Positions 16,838 to 26,066 of a stretch of DNA of 64,000 bases are shown here, piece by piece. The position numbers were made by a program, and so were the translations under genes. The stretch spans positions 310,001 through 374,000 of the forward strand of contig CALNZV010000004.1 in the NCBI GenBank assembly GCA_942491115.1. The letters are read 5' to 3'. The notes beneath the pieces are model-generated. The model worked only from the letters and a program-made list of their open reading frames with translations. It was not told the DNA's origin and ran no database searches. Position 1 is the stretch's first letter. Each line of letters opens with the position of its first letter. Origin of the DNA: CALNZV01 sp942491115. Lineage in GTDB: Bacteria; Desulfobacterota; Desulfobacteria; Desulfobacterales; UBA5852.

Positions 16838-18160
16838 TTAGGCGAGATTTAACAGTTCAGTTGCATCCTGTCGTTGCGAAATGAGTTTCTCAATGCGTCG
16901 TTTGGCCGTATCTGCAGAGTACTTTGGAACATTTCGTTGAAAGACATGAAACGTATAACGTGTTGTCACCAACAAATATGGCTGGCCGGATGACGATACA
17001 TTGATATGAGAAAGACCATGGATCGAGTATGGCAGCTGAACTTTCCACAGCAGTTGATAGGACTTGTCATCTCGTTGCCGATAGACGTGGCATACTCCTG
17101 CGTGAGTTCCCACTGCCACCATATTGTTGGGTAACTTGTTTACTGCTAATATTGCATCCTCGGAATCCAAACTAGAATTCCAGAGTCCTTCTACCACCAT
17201 CCATGGTCCTTTAAATTCTTGATTTTGCTCCTTTTTCAATCCACATGCAAACCCGCACATGGATCCCACTAGTAAATGTATTGTGCCGTTGCCCTTTTCT
17301 TGTGAAAGATGCAGTGCAATAATGGGTCCGTCCACAAGGACAGTGTGCGCTTCAAGCTTGGAAAAATGGAGGGAATCGCCTGTTCGAGTGAATCGAAACG
17401 AAATGATGCGGACCGTACCATCTTGACACCCCACAGCAATCCAGTGCTGCTGATTCTTTCCTTCCAGAGAATCCATCACCATGACTGGACTATCAAATGA
17501 AAAGGCATCTTTATCCTCCAGTGTCACTTGTTTGAAAAGAGCAACATTGTCGTCTTGTGTCGGAATGAAACATCGCAACTCGGAGTCGTCGGCACTTCCT
17601 ACCCATGCAACTACTCTTGTTTCATCTTCCGAATAATGATTCATGGGACTTGTCAATACTGGTGACAGTGGTCGAAATGAAAGTGGTGCCGTAAAGGTTG
17701 GAGCAATTTCCTCTTTGGATCTTAACACGAGCCAAGCAATGGTCGTGTCGTCGTCATTGTTGTCGTGAGCTTGTTCTGTTGAAACTTCCGCATCAGCCAA
17801 TGAACTTAAAGATGCCTCCACGGACCTCATGGATGATTCCAATGAAGAATGCGATACTCTTCGATTCGTTGACGAGGATGGTGCAGCTTGTTCCGTCGAC
17901 TGTGACGACACATTTCTCAGGACTTGCTCGTCGTCTGAATCCAAAAACGAATACAAGTGCCACGCTCCACTTTGATCATGACCCACACAGTGTTCTCGTG
18001 AAGACGGTAGTGGGCCTGCTGAAACTTTGACAGTATCGTTTTCAACTGTGCAATGCAAGGAATGAGTTGTCGTCGCGAAAAAGCCATCCTTGTGACGACA
18101 GGCAGTAAAGGGCGTCGTTGCACTTGTGAACTGAGACACGTGCACTTCTTGAAACGACAT
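16838..18160 (-). CDS. Kaptin-like beta-propeller protein
   Basis: This 440-residue single-exon protein has weak WD-like blades. The C-terminal 200 residues follow the order seen in human kaptin (KPTN): IAVGCQDGTVRI, LVDGPIIALHL, LVGSMCGF, MVAVGTHAGVCHVYR, LLWKVQLPYSIHGLSHINV, a VTTRYTFHVFQ strand, and a terminal basic helix (RRIEKLISQRQ). Kaptin is a subunit of KICSTOR, which recruits GATOR1 to lysosomes in TORC1 amino-acid signalling. A Ser/Asp-rich insert of about 60 residues (residues 75-140) is extra. The match is from memory of the family pattern, so a generic WD-repeat protein remains possible. Confidence 0.6.
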   Translation of the reverse strand: MSFQEVHVSQFTSATTPFTACRHKDGFFATTTHSLHCTVENDTVKVSAGPLPSSREHCVGHDQSGAWHLYSFLDSDDEQVLRNVSSQSTEQAAPSSSTNRRVSHSSLESSMRSVEASLSSLADAEVSTEQAHDNNDDDTTIAWLVLRSKEEIAPTFTAPLSFRPLSPVLTSPMNHYSEDETRVVAWVGSADDSELRCFIPTQDDNVALFKQVTLEDKDAFSFDSPVMVMDSLEGKNQQHWIAVGCQDGTVRIISFRFTRTGDSLHFSKLEAHTVLVDGPIIALHLSQEKGNGTIHLLVGSMCGFACGLKKEQNQEFKGPWMVVEGLWNSSLDSEDAILAVNKLPNNMVAVGTHAGVCHVYRQRDDKSYQLLWKVQLPYSIHGLSHINVSSSGQPYLLVTTRYTFHVFQRNVPKYSADTAKRRIEKLISQRQDATELLNLA

Positions 18161-18431
18161 GCCCTTTATGTAAACTGCAAGAGTTTAAGTAGAAAGAGGT
18201 TTAACTATGCATAGCATATTATATGGCGTTCGACGAGAAGCGACCGTCGTTAGATTGCCTCGATCATCTGGAGGGAGTTTTCATTCGTTAGAGTTCAGCT
18301 AGCTCCATCCTTCATGCTTGAATCTGATACTAGTACCTTTTTCGCGTCATTGCGTCGCGCGCATGTCGCACATAATTCATCATTCCTTTGCTCTCCTTTC
18401 ATTTCATTACACACTCTCTTTCTATTACAAC

Positions 18432-19224
18432 ATGATTGTTGCAAATCCATCTAAACGTGGCGCCTTTGTTGTCTTTGAAGGCGTCGATCGTTGTGGCAAA
18501 ACGACGCAATGCAGTCTCCTGCTCAAACACTTGCTCAGTGTCGGAATGGCGGCAGTCGCCATGCGCTTTCCAGATCGCACCACCTTGGTGGGGAATTTAA
18601 TCAATAGCTATTTGGCATCCAATGAAAATTTAGATGATCGTGCCATTCACCTCTTGTTTTCCGCAAATCGATGGGAAGCGGCGCCAACCTTGGCCGAAAC
18701 ATTGAGTAATGGAGAAACCATCATTTGTGATCGTTATGCGTATAGTGGAGTGGCATTTACTGCTGCAAAGCAAGTGGATCCACCATTGACTATTGAATGG
18801 TGCCAAAGTCCGGACCGGGGTCTGCCGGCGCCAGATGTCGTGATTTTTCTAGACTTGACTCAAGAAGAGGCGGAAACAAGAGGAGGGTATGTATGAATCT
18901 ACTTCTAAAGCGTGGTGCATCATTTGGAATTTACCCGTTTGCTTAGTTTGTTCCTTGTCTCTTTATGAATGATGTAGTTACGGCGAAGAACGTTACGAAA
19001 AACGCGACATGCAGATTCGAGTCAAGGAGCGCTTTACGGAACTCCGACAAGGCGACGACGTGGTTCCATGGCATGTAATCAATGCAGCACAAAGTATTGA
19101 ACAAGTACAAGCAGATATTCTAGCCATCGTAGAAGATACAGTGAAACGAGTACAGGATGGTAAGCCATTGCCCAAGCTATGGATGGATGGTGATTATCCG
19201 CTTTCAAAGAAACAACAGGAGTAA
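18432..19224 (+). CDS. Thymidylate kinase (dTMP kinase)
   Basis: Exons 18432-18886 and 18978-19224 flank a 91-base intron (GTATGT...TAG); the join gives about 233 residues. The P-loop is FEGVDRCGKTTQ, the dTMP-binding DRY is in ICDRYAYSGVAF, and the splice junction falls inside the LID sequence RGGYGEERYE, which confirms the intron. The enzyme phosphorylates dTMP to dTDP for DNA synthesis. Starts upstream of 18432 would add a hydrophobic stretch that is probably untranslated. The last residues (LPKLWMDGDYPL) match the end of eukaryotic enzymes. Confidence 0.92.
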
Positions 19225-19384
19225 GGGGGTTACCGCAGAGTAATACTGGGAGATTTTAAATCGATTGCTTAAGTGACAAGCTATTGCTACTGGCTCTCTG
19301 CCTATATATTATCGGTTCGAATCAAGAGCACTATGTATGTAGTGTGCTCTTCTCTCGGCGTCAGACGGTTGCCTCTATGGCTTG

Positions 19385-19579
19385 TCAAGATGTCTTGTCC
19401 GCGGGGGCGCTCGATTGTTGTTGTTGGCGGGCAGCTTCGCGTCGGGCTAAAAGCTCCTTTGATCGATTTATATCATTCATTCGAATTCTAAGCGCCACAA
19501 TGAAGACAAGAGATTGTGCGCCGATCAAGACACGCCATTTGGTTGGCATTCGTCGTAGCCACGCAATTCGCTCCTTCAT
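19385..19579 (-). CDS. Small single-pass membrane protein, hypothetical
   Basis: This is a 64-residue open frame: a basic N-terminus (MKERIAWLRRMPTKWR), one hydrophobic helix (VLIGAQSLVFIVALRI), and a charged Ala/Gln-rich tail (SKELLARREAARQQQQ). The layout suits a small organelle or ER membrane protein. There is no family assignment. It is convergent with the thymidylate kinase gene and its 3' side is 160 bases away. Confidence 0.45.
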   Translation of the reverse strand: MKERIAWLRRMPTKWRVLIGAQSLVFIVALRIRMNDINRSKELLARREAARQQQQSSAPADKTS

Positions 19580-20421
19580 GATGGGGCGAAATAAGTGTGG
19601 CTTGTTTTCTATTAAGCTAGACTATAACGATACGCCTGTCTCTTCTCCGCTTAACAGTTTAAAGGGTTAAAGGACAGTGTGCTACAGCATCGCGTACAGC
19701 ATCGTAATGCATGAGATGATGATGATCATCAACAGGCTATGAGCTTCAGTTGCACACGTGCTTTGCTGGATGTTCTTTGCATGACAAAACAGGAATCTGT
19801 ATTCTGTATTACATGTATTGTTCAGCAAACACTTGCGTTAATGATCCTTCATAATTCCTGCCCTCGTTAGCAAACAAACAGAAACTTAAAAATAGAGAGC
19901 AGGAGAAGATGAACGAATGGGGGGGGGGGGGGCAGCTTTGTTGCGCAATCGGCAATGATGAGCATGAATCGTATTGTATGATCTCCTCAGGCTTGGCTTT
20001 CTTCTGGATTTCCAATCAAAGAGTCGAGGACGCAATTGGTTTTTTCAGAATTACGTGACACGACAAATGTTTCGAGTGAAAAGTTCATGTCAGATGACAT
20101 AAGAATCATAGCTGCTCCTGCCTCCTCCTAACCTAGTTTCTGCTAGTAGGTTCTGATTTCTATTAAGCTATCTCCGCTTAACATAGGCATACATCTCGTG
20201 TGGTGAGCAACACATCGGTGTTGCACTTCGTTACTTAAACAGGCTATGAGCTTCAAATTTACACGTGCCCTGGATGTTCTATGGACAAAAAGGTCAAGCA
20301 AGCATGACTGAGATGACGCGCGAAAAGCAGGAGCGATGCATGACTGGAAACCAAGGCATGCGATGAGCATAGTAGGAAGCATAATAATAAGAAAGAAGAA
20401 AACAAGTTCGTTTTATATCTC
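19580..20421. other. Intergenic with a diverged direct repeat and a G14 run
   Basis: There is no convincing gene. A run of fourteen G lies at 19919-19932. Two segments (about 19607-19792 and 20155-20297) share the ordered blocks ctattaagct, tctccgcttaaca, aacaggctatgagcttca, acacgtgc and tggatgttct, so one is a diverged copy of the other. Confidence 0.55.
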
Positions 20422-22329
20422 ATGTCGACTACACACCCTGCATCCTATCACGATACAAAAACTAGAAGGACTTTTTCAATTGAGGAAATGCGCGGTGATA
20501 AGACACAAATCGCGCTTCATGCAGCAGAGCAAATGGTCGAAAAGAGCAGGATGGCTGGAAAGCAACGTGGATGGGAAGAAGTCTCGTCAAACGCAAAAGA
20601 TGCATTGGACGCACTCAAATCAGTGGAACGTTGTCTCGCTGAGCTCTCTTCTCATGAAGACAACGACGAGACTGAAAGCCGACGTATCAGGCATGAGATA
20701 CTAACAGTATCATCCCTTGGCTACATGGGATTTGGTCTCATGAAGCAATCACGCTACAAAGAGGCTCTTCCTTTTCTCGAAGAATCAATCACGCGGAGCA
20801 GCACCGTCGAATCAAAGATTTTTAAAGACGCTTCAACTTTTCGTCGCCTCCGTCGCGAAACGGTTGCTGCTGAGAAAGCATATTCATTCTGTCGAGAACA
20901 AGTAGCTCATATGGATCACACTCCACTTTTCAAGTATCCTCGAACAGCTCACCTGTTTGATACTGGAGGCACAGCTGCGACGCCCGATGACTTGATTCTA
21001 TCCGACAACGATGCTGCTTACGCTGTACTTTGTGATGGACACACAAAAGTTGTGATTGAAGAAAAAGTGGATGGAGCGAATCTTGGAATCTCATTTGATC
21101 CACTGACGCAAGACTTTCTCGTACAAAATCGAAGTCATTACATTTCCAATGGAGAACATGCTCAATTTAGCCGAATCACGGAATTCATCGAAGCCAATCG
21201 GGCCGCATTGCACCAAATATTGTGTACGGGCGACTATATCCAAAATGGTTCTCTGATTCTCTATGGAGAATGGCTAGCTGCACGACATTCTGTTCCCTAT
21301 CACAAACTTCCAGGCTTATTTGTTGCCTACGACCTTTTCGATCGTAAACAAGAGAGATTCGTTTCACGAACGAGATTTCACACCATTATGAAAGATTCAG
21401 GTATTCCTGTTACTCCAGTGATTGATACGAGAACGTTTGGACCTTATACGCAGAAGCAGAAACGAGATGGTCACTTCCGATCCGAGCTCCTGAGATTTCT
21501 TGGCACACGGTCAGCCTTTCGCAACGACAATGGGACTATCGAGGGCGTCGTGCTACGGGTCGATGACTCGGAATCTCTTTGGAATCAACATCGATACAAG
21601 ATTGTGAGACCTGACTTTGTTCGAGGATGTAACGATGGTCACTGGTCAAGCCGGCAGATTGAGAAACAGCGAGTTGACTTTGAGTTTGCCATGGACTATA
21701 TCAACGACTGCTGTGTCTTGGCTGACAGTGGCAAAGACTGCAGCATTGTCGAGAAAGAAACCAAACTTTCGCCAGCAAAATTCATTTCGAAAGAAGCTCG
21801 AGAGTACAAGAAACAAAGAGCACGAGCTCGGCGTCAAGTGCCTCGTTGTATCATGTTGATGGGATTACCAGGGTCAGGCAAGAGCACCTTTGCAAATCGA
21901 CTTGCAGCTTCCGACCCTGACAAGAATGCGATTGTAAACCAGGATCGTCTCGGTAAAAAGAAGTGTATTGAACTTGCTTGCAAGGCCAGCCGAAAGAATA
22001 GAATCATTTTGGATCGGTGTAACCCGAGAGAAGCAGAACGTCGCGAGTGGCACAATATCGTCGGCTCTCCTTCAAAGAAAGATTGCACACTTGTATACTT
22101 TGCAGCAAATGATGATACTTGTGTAGAAAGAGTGAAGAATCGAACAAATCATGAGACCATTCCGCATGGACTGGGTGAACGGATTGTAACGTGCGTGGCA
22201 AAGATGCTAGAACCACCTTCAATCAGTGACTCAAAACTATTCGGTACCATTGAAATTGTGAATAACTTTGCAGAATCCAACGCTCTTCTTCACAAGTGGG
22301 GCGTCGATAATACCAAAGATGTTGAATAA
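20422..22329 (+). CDS. RNA ligase-polynucleotide kinase fusion with TPR-like N-terminus
   Basis: This is a 635-residue single-exon protein. Residues 85-170 contain a TPR-like helical pair (GYMGFGLMKQSRYKEALPFL). Residues 205-420 are a nucleotidyltransferase of the Rnl2/RNA-ligase type: motif I EEKVDGANLGIS with lysine 215 as the expected AMP acceptor, motif III-like LYGEWLAARHSV and FVAYDLFD, motif IV EGVVLRV, and motif V YKIVRP. Residues 474-620 are a P-loop kinase (MLMGLPGSGKSTF, lysine 487) with VNQDRLG and LDRCNP. The architecture suits RNA end repair: 5' phosphorylation then adenylate-dependent sealing. No cyclic phosphodiesterase domain of plant or fungal tRNA ligases is visible. The stop lies 20 bases from the convergent methyltransferase stop. 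Confidence 0.8.
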   Translation: MSTTHPASYHDTKTRRTFSIEEMRGDKTQIALHAAEQMVEKSRMAGKQRGWEEVSSNAKDALDALKSVERCLAELSSHEDNDETESRRIRHEILTVSSLGYMGFGLMKQSRYKEALPFLEESITRSSTVESKIFKDASTFRRLRRETVAAEKAYSFCREQVAHMDHTPLFKYPRTAHLFDTGGTAATPDDLILSDNDAAYAVLCDGHTKVVIEEKVDGANLGISFDPLTQDFLVQNRSHYISNGEHAQFSRITEFIEANRAALHQILCTGDYIQNGSLILYGEWLAARHSVPYHKLPGLFVAYDLFDRKQERFVSRTRFHTIMKDSGIPVTPVIDTRTFGPYTQKQKRDGHFRSELLRFLGTRSAFRNDNGTIEGVVLRVDDSESLWNQHRYKIVRPDFVRGCNDGHWSSRQIEKQRVDFEFAMDYINDCCVLADSGKDCSIVEKETKLSPAKFISKEAREYKKQRARARRQVPRCIMLMGLPGSGKSTFANRLAASDPDKNAIVNQDRLGKKKCIELACKASRKNRIILDRCNPREAERREWHNIVGSPSKKDCTLVYFAANDDTCVERVKNRTNHETIPHGLGERIVTCVAKMLEPPSISDSKLFGTIEIVNNFAESNALLHKWGVDNTKDVE

Positions 22330-22348
22330 GCTAACATCAAACGCATTT

Positions 22349-23293
22349 TCACTTTCGAATCCGAAAGACTGCGTACATGAGGTTACTTTCATCATCTCCC
22401 ATGAAACTAGTTTCAATGTCAAAGTATTCTTTTGCAGTTTCAAAGAATGCTGCTTCACTCGAGTCTCGATTTGGGTATCCTAAAAAGACTGGTGCTCTGG
22501 TTAGCTCTGAAAACTGTCGCATCGTATCCACGAGAGCACCATGACAGTTTAAATCATAAATGAGGTCAGTCCCAACAATAGCATCCAAGCCTCCACTTGA
22601 AAATTCAGCTGTTATCGCAGAAATGTGGTCCTTGGCACCCCAGTCGAGTATTTCAGTCTTGGCTCGACAAAGTAGAGTTTCATTGAGGTCAACGTTTTGG
22701 CGTAGCCAGTCGACATTTCCGGCATGATCCGTGAGCAACACCTCATTTCCCATGGCGGCAAGTGTTAAACCAAGTAAACCACATCCTGACCCAAGCTCTA
22801 CTATTCTCAGTGACGTCTTGTCTTGTCTTTGTCCAAGCTGTTCCAGATCTTGACTCAGTCTCGTTACAATTGCCTTTGCTGTGGGCCACACGCGAGTACC
22901 AGTCATGTCGTTTGCACTAGAGACTGATCCCGGAGAAACTGTAAAGCTTTGCTTCAACCGTAGTTCGAGCTGTTGCTCCCTGCCTGGAATGGACACTTGT
23001 ATTGGTTCAACTGATGTATCTTGTTGAAGGCGTCGTTGTCGAGTCAATGATGATGATGGCGGCACTCTCCAACCGGCGCCGGCGACGCTCGTAAACTCGG
23101 CACGAGGACAAGAAATCCGAGCTAAAAGCTTAAGCCTTGTAGAAAGAACCATGAGGTGAGACAGGTGTGTGCCATTTCCATGCAGGAGAGCATCAGCAAT
23201 ACATCCATGACGATACGTGATGTCATCTCCAGTGCAAACGTGACTGCGAATGGCACTCGTGACTCGAAGCGAAAATTGCCGCCAACGCCACAA
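22349..23293 (-). CDS. METTL21/FAM86-type protein lysine methyltransferase
   Basis: This 314-residue protein has the Methyltransf_16 signature: SAM motif I VELGSGCGLLGLTLAAMG, motif II acidic residue in VLLTDHAGNVDWLRQNV, ILDWG, and the post-motif DLIYD (DxxY-like) that marks this family of protein lysine methyltransferases. A GTRVWPTAKAIVTRL segment precedes the Rossmann core as usual. The first 90 residues are poorly conserved-looking, so the start could be downstream. The substrate is not inferable. It is divergent from the R3H gene with about 70 bases between starts. Confidence 0.8.
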   Translation of the reverse strand: MWRWRQFSLRVTSAIRSHVCTGDDITYRHGCIADALLHGNGTHLSHLMVLSTRLKLLARISCPRAEFTSVAGAGWRVPPSSSLTRQRRLQQDTSVEPIQVSIPGREQQLELRLKQSFTVSPGSVSSANDMTGTRVWPTAKAIVTRLSQDLEQLGQRQDKTSLRIVELGSGCGLLGLTLAAMGNEVLLTDHAGNVDWLRQNVDLNETLLCRAKTEILDWGAKDHISAITAEFSSGGLDAIVGTDLIYDLNCHGALVDTMRQFSELTRAPVFLGYPNRDSSEAAFFETAKEYFDIETSFMGDDESNLMYAVFRIRK

Positions 23294-23362
23294 TTAACGC
23301 CGATTTGATGCATGTTTCATCATTATAAAACAAAAAGTCAAGAGTGATTAGTAATCAACAGC

Positions 23363-25729
23363 ATGGAGTCTACTGAGAATAGTGTAGCGTCGCTTGTTCC
23401 TAGTCAGGCTAGTTCTGGTGGTGGGAGAAGGCGGCGAAATAATCGAGGGCGGAAGCAAGCGCAAACAAACGGTGACGACGCCACGACTGATACCCCTTCA
23501 CAACAGGCAAATGGTGATGTTAATTCTAAAAAGAGCAAGCCTCGCAAAAGGAGAAACAACGGAAAACGAAATCAGCAGAGGAAAAAGTTTCCGTGGCGGC
23601 GGCACATTCCAAAGGGCTCGCTGGATCCCATTACCTTGGAAAGTTTAGTCTCGTTGCCGTATCCTCCGTTTGCTCTCGCAGCCACAGAACCTTATACACC
23701 TATCAAGGAGTGGCCAGAGCCAGAGGGGACTACTTCGCAGGAGCAACAAGAGGATGAGAAAATGACTGCCGAAGAACGCGAGAGACTCGTGATTGAACAA
23801 CAGTGGGGACAACAAGCTGCCGCCGTCTTGCCAGTGACAACGGATAAAGACGACAGCAATAAGGAGGATGAGACGAGTGTAGCTGTCAAGAAACGGCATT
23901 ACAACTTGTTTGATGGACGGGCCTTGGCGTACTATCTCGTGTCGCAGCTTCAATTTATCGATCCCTTTAATCGACGTGATCTCACTCGCGAGGAGATTGT
24001 CAACCTCGATGAATACCTCGTGCGACATGGGTTTACAGACTTGAAGGTGACTGAGGCTTATGATGCAAAGGGCGTGACATTGAGCAAGGCTGGATCCAGA
24101 GGCAATACAGACGAGGGACGTGCCGCCATTCTTCAGCAAGAAGCTCAAGCTTTGCTAAACAACATGTTTGTCGGATCGAATCAGCTTCAGCAACAATATG
24201 CTGCAAGTCAGAGACAACAACAACGACCATCCAACAACAATAGATCACGTAGACAAGAGACGGCAGAGGATACCGGTATCTATGGCTCGGACGCGTTCGT
24301 TGTGATTGACGACGACGAAAATCCAGGGTTACGTGGCCAAAGAGTTCGCGGTGCACCTAGCATCACCGAAGAAGGTCCCATTCCAACTGAAATTTCCATG
24401 GCACCAAACACCTTGTGGACATCAAATCGTGTCGCTCAAAACTTGAATTACTCGGCAAGGTCGCGAGCGCAAAACTTTCCAGCTTTGCCTACACCAACGA
24501 CGAGTGGTGGCTCCTCCACTCCAAAGGAAGCGCAACCGGCAAAAGGTCCTTCCAAGAGCTTGCAACGAATCACAAAGGTTGTGGTACCAACAGATCCAGC
24601 TCAGCGAAAACGAGAAAAGGAAGCTAGAGAAGAAGCTCAACGGCGTTCAATGATGGCGAATCTAAACTTTGTTGCTCCGGGAACTCAAGTCTACGACAAT
24701 ACCGCCAATTCTTCCAATGGACTACTTCAGGCACCATCAAGAACTGATGCTGGTCCGACATCAGGACAGATACTTCGTAATCAAGCCATGGCGTCTGCTT
24801 TGGGAGTAGTACCTGCCACTGTACGTCAACAGATTAATTCTGGATGGAGACGGCCGACCACGGAGCTCGAACTGGACGAATTTGGAAACGAATTAAATGC
24901 AGCCCAGTATCCTGATTCGCTCATTGAAGAAGCACAAGAGAGAATGAATCAGCTACTCAAGTTGGAACGACGTTGGAAGACCTTTTTAGCCGACGATAAA
25001 TCGGCTTCCCTTCCGCTTCGTGCAATGGACAAACCTCTTCGCACATTTGTTCATCACTATTCAGACTTTTGGCATTTACATACCGAAAGTTTTGATCGGG
25101 AACCAAAGCGTTACATCAATTGTGTCAAGTTGCGTGATACGTGTGTTCCAGTTCCATTATTGTCGGATGTCGCACGAAAGTGGCGTGGACCGGCTGCTCC
25201 CGTTATGCCACGTCCTGCAAGAGAGTTCACCATTGAACAGCAAGAGATGAAACAAGAAGCAGGTCAAACGACTTCGTCACGAGAGTTCCCTCCAGCTCCA
25301 CAGCGAGAACCGCTGAGACTGAAGCCAAGGACGGTTCCGTCAGATGAAGAGGGAGTGCCCGAGGAACTCGAAGAGGAAACTGCAACCTCTCTGCCTGACA
25401 ATGATGCTCAGCTCAACAATAGATTTGGCTCTCTCTTTACTGGAAGGGAACGACCAAAGCTTCAACTAGCAGCTCGCACAATCCCCGCGGAACTACCACC
25501 ATATCAAAAACCTAAAGAGTACGATGTGTTGGCCGTAAGAGAACGACAACAGGCGGCAGTGGCCGAAAAAGCGCGCAAGGAGCGAGAAGAATCTGAACGA
25601 AAGGCGAAGATTTTAGCTGATGCCTTTGCCAGCAGTGACGAAGAATCTTTGGCTACCGCTGGCGGCAGTAGCGAGTGGGAAGAAGCTGAAGAACAGTATT
25701 CCGGTAGCAGCGATAGCGAAAAAGAATAA
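23363..25729 (+). CDS. Large disordered protein with an R3H-like domain
   Basis: This 788-residue single-exon protein has an Arg/Lys/Asn-rich N-terminus, then a segment starting at SLDPITLESLVSLPYPPFAL and continuing FDGRALAYYLVSQLQFIDPFNRRDLT. That segment looks like a divergent U-box/RING-like fold without zinc ligands (the DPIT...L...PF..R.LT pattern). After a Gln-rich region, residues 550-600 carry an R3H-like helix (RTFVHHYSDFW, with the R-x3-H pattern) near a conserved KLRDTCVPVPLLS stretch. The C-terminus is charged and Ser/Glu-rich. The pattern suggests an RNA-associated ubiquitin ligase or a translation-linked factor, but that is inference. No exact family was recognised. Confidence 0.5.
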   Translation: MESTENSVASLVPSQASSGGGRRRRNNRGRKQAQTNGDDATTDTPSQQANGDVNSKKSKPRKRRNNGKRNQQRKKFPWRRHIPKGSLDPITLESLVSLPYPPFALAATEPYTPIKEWPEPEGTTSQEQQEDEKMTAEERERLVIEQQWGQQAAAVLPVTTDKDDSNKEDETSVAVKKRHYNLFDGRALAYYLVSQLQFIDPFNRRDLTREEIVNLDEYLVRHGFTDLKVTEAYDAKGVTLSKAGSRGNTDEGRAAILQQEAQALLNNMFVGSNQLQQQYAASQRQQQRPSNNNRSRRQETAEDTGIYGSDAFVVIDDDENPGLRGQRVRGAPSITEEGPIPTEISMAPNTLWTSNRVAQNLNYSARSRAQNFPALPTPTTSGGSSTPKEAQPAKGPSKSLQRITKVVVPTDPAQRKREKEAREEAQRRSMMANLNFVAPGTQVYDNTANSSNGLLQAPSRTDAGPTSGQILRNQAMASALGVVPATVRQQINSGWRRPTTELELDEFGNELNAAQYPDSLIEEAQERMNQLLKLERRWKTFLADDKSASLPLRAMDKPLRTFVHHYSDFWHLHTESFDREPKRYINCVKLRDTCVPVPLLSDVARKWRGPAAPVMPRPAREFTIEQQEMKQEAGQTTSSREFPPAPQREPLRLKPRTVPSDEEGVPEELEEETATSLPDNDAQLNNRFGSLFTGRERPKLQLAARTIPAELPPYQKPKEYDVLAVRERQQAAVAEKARKEREESERKAKILADAFASSDEESLATAGGSSEWEEAEEQYSGSSDSEKE

Positions 25730-26066
25730 AGCTTTAGTCTTGTAACATAGTGAAAAGATAATACTTTTTCACGTATAGCTTGCTGTTGCTTGCATGCTAG
25801 GGCTCTAGGCTTGGCTCTACCCCATAGCATTCAGTTAGTGGATGCTTAAAAATACACTAAATGCACGTGTCCACCACGTGTTTCCAACTGATGGCGGCGA
25901 CCCCCGCGGTGACACCACATCATCACGACACCACAATGGCGCAACGGGCAGGCTTCACTGTTCTCCTGACTACATTGCTTCGATTCAACAAGGGCAAATG
26001 AAAACATATGTGAACTGATGCAAAAGTAGAAAGTTCTATCGAGCGATTTATTTAAGCGATTCAACA
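25730..26066. other. Intergenic with paired CACGTG boxes
   Basis: There is no gene. Two CACGTGT elements lie 14 bases apart near 25863-25883 (gcacgtgtccaccacgtgt) upstream of the SGNH hydrolase gene and could bind bHLH or bZIP factors. Confidence 0.4.
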
